A stretch of 43,386 bases of DNA from a virus. Location: IMG/VR virus record IMGVR_UViG_3300023079_000001, positions 1 through 43,386 of that record. One strand, given 5' to 3'. Positions 41,211-43,386 of this stretch are shown here, piece by piece. How positions within the stretch are numbered: position 1 is the first letter of the stretch; every line of letters begins with the position of its first letter. Both the position numbers and the translations under genes were made by a program. The notes below the pieces were generated by a model. The model searched no databases and had not been told where the DNA came from. It saw only the letters and a program-made list of their open reading frames with translations.

Positions 41211-41425
41211 TCCATGCTCCTCTTGATGAAGTAAGTAATTATGGTGACTACAACGGGCAGAATAAGTGTGATTGGAAGCCACCATTTGTCTCGATCAAAC
41301 TTCTTGGCTTCTGCCTTCAGCTTGATTGCTTCAGCTTGAAACTTCTCTGTCTCTGCCTTAGTTTGCTCTAGAGTGTAGAATTCTTGTGTGACTGGTGGAA
41401 TCTGTGGAGTTTTGTTAGCGGTCAC
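41207..41425 (-). CDS. Coiled-coil protein with C-terminal membrane anchor (72 aa)
   Basis: Residues about 16-46 form a charged coiled coil (EQTKAETEKFQAEAIKLKAE), followed by one membrane helix near the C-terminus (WWLPITLILPVVVTIITYF) and a short basic end. This tail-anchored form could present the coiled coil to the cytoplasm. GTG start at 41425 with GAGGA upstream. Its role is unknown; it sits at the head of the early unit rather than with late lysis genes. Confidence 0.6.
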   Translation of the reverse strand: MTANKTPQIPPVTQEFYTLEQTKAETEKFQAEAIKLKAEAKKFDRDKWWLPITLILPVVVTIITYFIKRSME

Positions 41426-41434
41426 AACTTATCC

Positions 41435-42160
41435 TCAGAGATTATCCAACCAAGTCTTTTTTGGCGGCTTGTTAAGTTCCTTCAATGCATTCTCAAAGAA
41501 TCGTTTAACTGAGTTGTTTAGATATGTAGTGTGTGAATCTGGAATGATATTCATTTTCAGTCCGTAATTCAGACGAGCTAGAATATCTGCATAGTAGTCA
41601 TTCACTATTTGCTTTCTAGACTTTACTGGCTGCTCTGGTTGCTCAGAAACGACTTCAACATTCCGTGTAGGTTCTACAGAGAATGTTGTTTGATTAGATC
41701 GAGAATAATCTACATCTTCAGGCAGATACTCTTGTTTTTGTTGTTCTTGCTGTTGTTCTTCTTTTAGTTGCTGTTGTCTCTTATATTCTTGAACAGCAGA
41801 AGATTCTTTCAACTTCTCAAGAAGTTCTCTACCTTCTTTGCTTCGTGGCTTACTCTCAGCCACTTCTTTTGTAATCTCAATGACTGCTTCATTGTGTGCA
41901 TATGCTGCACCAAATGGATTCTTCGGATCCCAATCATCTTCAGGATCATATCCGAATTCTGCAATTCTTTGCTGCTTGAGAATCTCTTTCATTTCAGAAT
42001 CTAATTCTTCTTGATCTTTAATCTCCAGAGTTTCGATTGGATTCCCGAAAGCATCCAGTTTATCTAGTCGGGTTTCTTGTTCTGTCTCTTCAATGATTGC
42101 CTCAGAATTGAGTTCTTCAATCATTTCAGTCATTTGATTCCCGTTTTTTGGTTTCTTCAT
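41435..42160 (-). CDS. First early protein: charged, Gln/Glu-rich (241 aa)
   Basis: Not recognised. Residues 1-150 are acidic and low-complexity with a Gln-rich helix (KRQQQLKEEQQQEQQKQEY). The last ~75 residues look folded (RKQIVNDYYADILARLNYG) and end NKPPKKTWLDNL. It is the gene next to the strongest promoter found, so it is probably made first after infection. Host takeover is a natural guess but has no direct support. Confidence 0.7.
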   Translation of the reverse strand: MKKPKNGNQMTEMIEELNSEAIIEETEQETRLDKLDAFGNPIETLEIKDQEELDSEMKEILKQQRIAEFGYDPEDDWDPKNPFGAAYAHNEAVIEITKEVAESKPRSKEGRELLEKLKESSAVQEYKRQQQLKEEQQQEQQKQEYLPEDVDYSRSNQTTFSVEPTRNVEVVSEQPEQPVKSRKQIVNDYYADILARLNYGLKMNIIPDSHTTYLNNSVKRFFENALKELNKPPKKTWLDNL

Positions 42161-42196
42161 TACAACTCCGTTAGGTTTATTAAGTGATGCAAAGAG

Positions 42197-42224
42197 AGTA
42201 TATCACAGGGTTATGCGGTGTCAA
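42197..42224 (-). promoter_or_regulatory. Main early promoter (sigma70 type)
   Basis: On the minus strand: perfect -35 TTGACA (42219-42224), a 16-bp spacer and -10 TATACT (42197-42202; five of six matches). Transcription would start near 42190, some 30 bases before the first early gene. The left arm of the quasi-palindrome begins 4 bases upstream of the -35 box, so regulation or replication could be linked to this promoter. Confidence 0.85.
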
Positions 42225-42227
42225 CCC

Positions 42228-42684
42228 CCCTACCCCTATTGTTGGGTACTACTCCCAAGATTCTAGACTACTACTACTCCCTCTACACACTGCATGCTTT
42301 CAAGTCTTGGTTTCCCTGTGTGTGTCAGACCCGTTAGATATTGTTAGATTCTATTCTGTCTCTCTAGTTCTCTATATTCTATGTGTTCTGTTTGTTGTTA
42401 TTGAGTAGATCAAATGTGCGTTCCTTTTTTTATACCCTCCTTTTAAATTTCAATGTATAAAAAATACAATATAAAATCTAAGAGGGGGATATAAAAACGG
42501 GGAAACAATAAGAGACTACTAGAGACTAAACAAATAGGATAGAAAGAATCTAGAGATAACAGATAGAGAGAAAGAATCTAGTAATAGGAACTAAGGGAAA
42601 ACACCAAAGGGGGAAACGTGAGCAAGCGATACGCATGTGCGCACAGGGAGTAGTAGTACCCAACAAATTGAGGGGTAGTAGGGT
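42228..42684. other. Large quasi-palindrome; candidate origin of replication
   Basis: Outer arms: TACCCCT (42231-42237) with AGGGGTA (42671-42677), then TTGTTGGGTACTAC (42239-42252) with its exact complement (42653-42666), and ACTCCC with GGGAGT. Inner arms TTTTTATACCCTCC (42427-42440) and GGGGGATATAAAAA (42484-42497) match at 12 of 14 positions. The centre (about 42440-42483) is almost all A/T. The plus strand is pyrimidine-rich to the left and purine-rich to the right. No gene lies here. An origin or packaging/termini region is the best guess. No DnaA box was seen. Confidence 0.6.
42541..42581. repeat. 13-bp direct repeats inside the quasi-palindrome
   Basis: AGAAAGAATCTAG occurs at 42541-42553 and 42569-42581, 28 bp apart. 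An extended form GATAGAAAGAATC (42538-42550) is also present in inverted orientation at 34891-34903, in the leader of the 218-aa early gene. The shared word may be a binding site for a phage protein or simply a purine-rich leader. Confidence 0.5.
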
Positions 42685-42767
42685 AGAGGTCAAGAATTGA
42701 GAATCCAGCAATTACACAAGAATGCACCCAAAACAGGATGCATGATTTGTGCAATCAATCCAGAATC

Positions 42768-43379
42768 TTACAAGTCAGCAAAACTCACCGTCTGAACAGA
42801 ATCTTTCTTCCCCATTTGCTCGAATCGGCGGATGATAAAGCTTCCCATTTCCGTATTCAAATCGTCCGATTCCATCTTGGCAATAATCTGGTCGCGGATT
42901 TCCTTCGGCAAGTGAGTAGGTTTGGCTGACAATTTCAAGATGTTATCCTTGTAGGCATTTGCTGCATTCTGATATGTGACATTAGATGCAAACTCAGAGC
43001 GGGAAACAATCCGATTCCATGTCCGACTGCCAGTAAAAGCAGTTTCCAGAGATTCTTTCGACATCCAGGAATCAGATTTAGATAGGAAAGATTCCACCAA
43101 TTGCGGGCGATCAAACAGATTCGAGCTAATCTGATAGTTATTAGGCTGATCGTTCACAAAGGATTTGAGAGTCTCTTCTGCACTCGCCATAAGGCAGGAT
43201 TCCACCAGAGCACGGAAAGACTCAGGAACTTCAGGAGCTTTCACACATTCCATGGGAATGCAAACAGATCGCTCTTTGCGTGATTGGTTAGCTGTTTGTT
43301 TCCACGATGCATTAATAGAGACTTCACCGACAGCTGCGATAGCAGCATTAATCGTGGAATGGATAGGAAAATAGGTCAT
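42768..43379 (-). CDS. Unknown protein (203 aa)
   Basis: Not recognised. Soluble and helical, with a Ser/Asn-rich middle; the C-terminal section (ESDDLNTEMGSFIIRRFEQM) is amphipathic. The ATG at 43377-43379 lies in the terminal repeat, so on the circular molecule the gene follows the 62-aa gene at 232-420 on the same strand. It ends at the edge of the quasi-palindrome region, and no terminator was clear after it. Confidence 0.75.
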   Translation of the reverse strand: MTYFPIHSTINAAIAAVGEVSINASWKQTANQSRKERSVCIPMECVKAPEVPESFRALVESCLMASAEETLKSFVNDQPNNYQISSNLFDRPQLVESFLSKSDSWMSKESLETAFTGSRTWNRIVSRSEFASNVTYQNAANAYKDNILKLSAKPTHLPKEIRDQIIAKMESDDLNTEMGSFIIRRFEQMGKKDSVQTVSFADL

Positions 43380-43386
43380 GATAGAA
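43265..43386. repeat. Terminal direct repeat, right copy
   Basis: Second copy of the 122-bp terminal repeat, identical to 1-122. It contains the ATG (43377-43379) and the first 38 codons of the 203-aa minus-strand gene. Joining the two copies places the genes at 232-655 directly upstream of that gene, on the same strand. Confidence 0.95.

Noticed and set aside
42228-42684. Hairpin telomere of a linear plasmid-like prophage
   Set aside because: No protelomerase or partition gene was found, and the palindrome is imperfect with a long AT-rich centre.

Overview
This window is a complete double-stranded DNA phage genome in circular representation. The first 122 bases recur exactly as the last 122 (1-122 = 43265-43386), leaving about 43,264 unique bases. 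The virion genes are those of a short-tailed (podovirus-like) phage: terminase, portal, scaffold, an SU10/DUF5309-like capsid protein, a gp11-like adaptor, a gp12-like tail hub protein and three large internal virion proteins. No sheath, tape measure, integrase, repressor, tRNA or single-subunit phage RNA polymerase gene was seen. It therefore looks lytic and dependent on host RNA polymerase, which fits the sigma70-type promoters found. The host cannot be named from the sequence.

Layout. Late unit (plus strand, 1147-24742): small terminase, a small membrane protein, a Tad2-like anti-Thoeris protein, large terminase, portal, an unknown protein, scaffold, major capsid, an intrinsic terminator, two small head proteins, adaptor, two tandem tailspikes, tail hub, a head-fibre-like protein, an internal virion protein carrying a Hint (intein-like) domain, and two more internal virion proteins, the last of 1681 aa. 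A bidirectional terminator (24766-24799) separates it from the opposing unit.

Early/middle unit (minus strand, 42160 down to 24798): it starts at a strong TTGACA-16-TATACT promoter. It first encodes a charged unknown protein and a tightly coupled run of very small proteins, several with membrane segments. Then come two orphan proteins (419 and 142 aa), a RecD/Dda-like helicase and two early proteins. A structured leader RNA with a terminator just upstream of the next start codon follows. The last block is the replication/recombination operon: Cas4/RecB-like Fe-S nuclease, Sak4-like ATPase with a zinc knuckle, a probable ssDNA-binding protein, family A DNA polymerase and a DUF3987-like ATPase. 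A third short minus-strand unit (655 to 232, then across the circular junction to 42768) encodes three unknown proteins.

Two intergenic regions stand out. 656-1146 is a divergent control region with paired TGACAA/TTGTCA operators and three 16-bp direct repeats at 29-30 bp spacing. 42228-42684 is a ~457-bp imperfect quasi-palindrome with an AT-rich centre, next to the main early promoter, and is the best candidate for the replication origin. The leading novelty candidates are that quasi-palindrome, the leader-RNA/attenuator before the replication operon, the Hint domain in a virion protein, and the Tad2-like gene inside the packaging operon. No endolysin could be identified.
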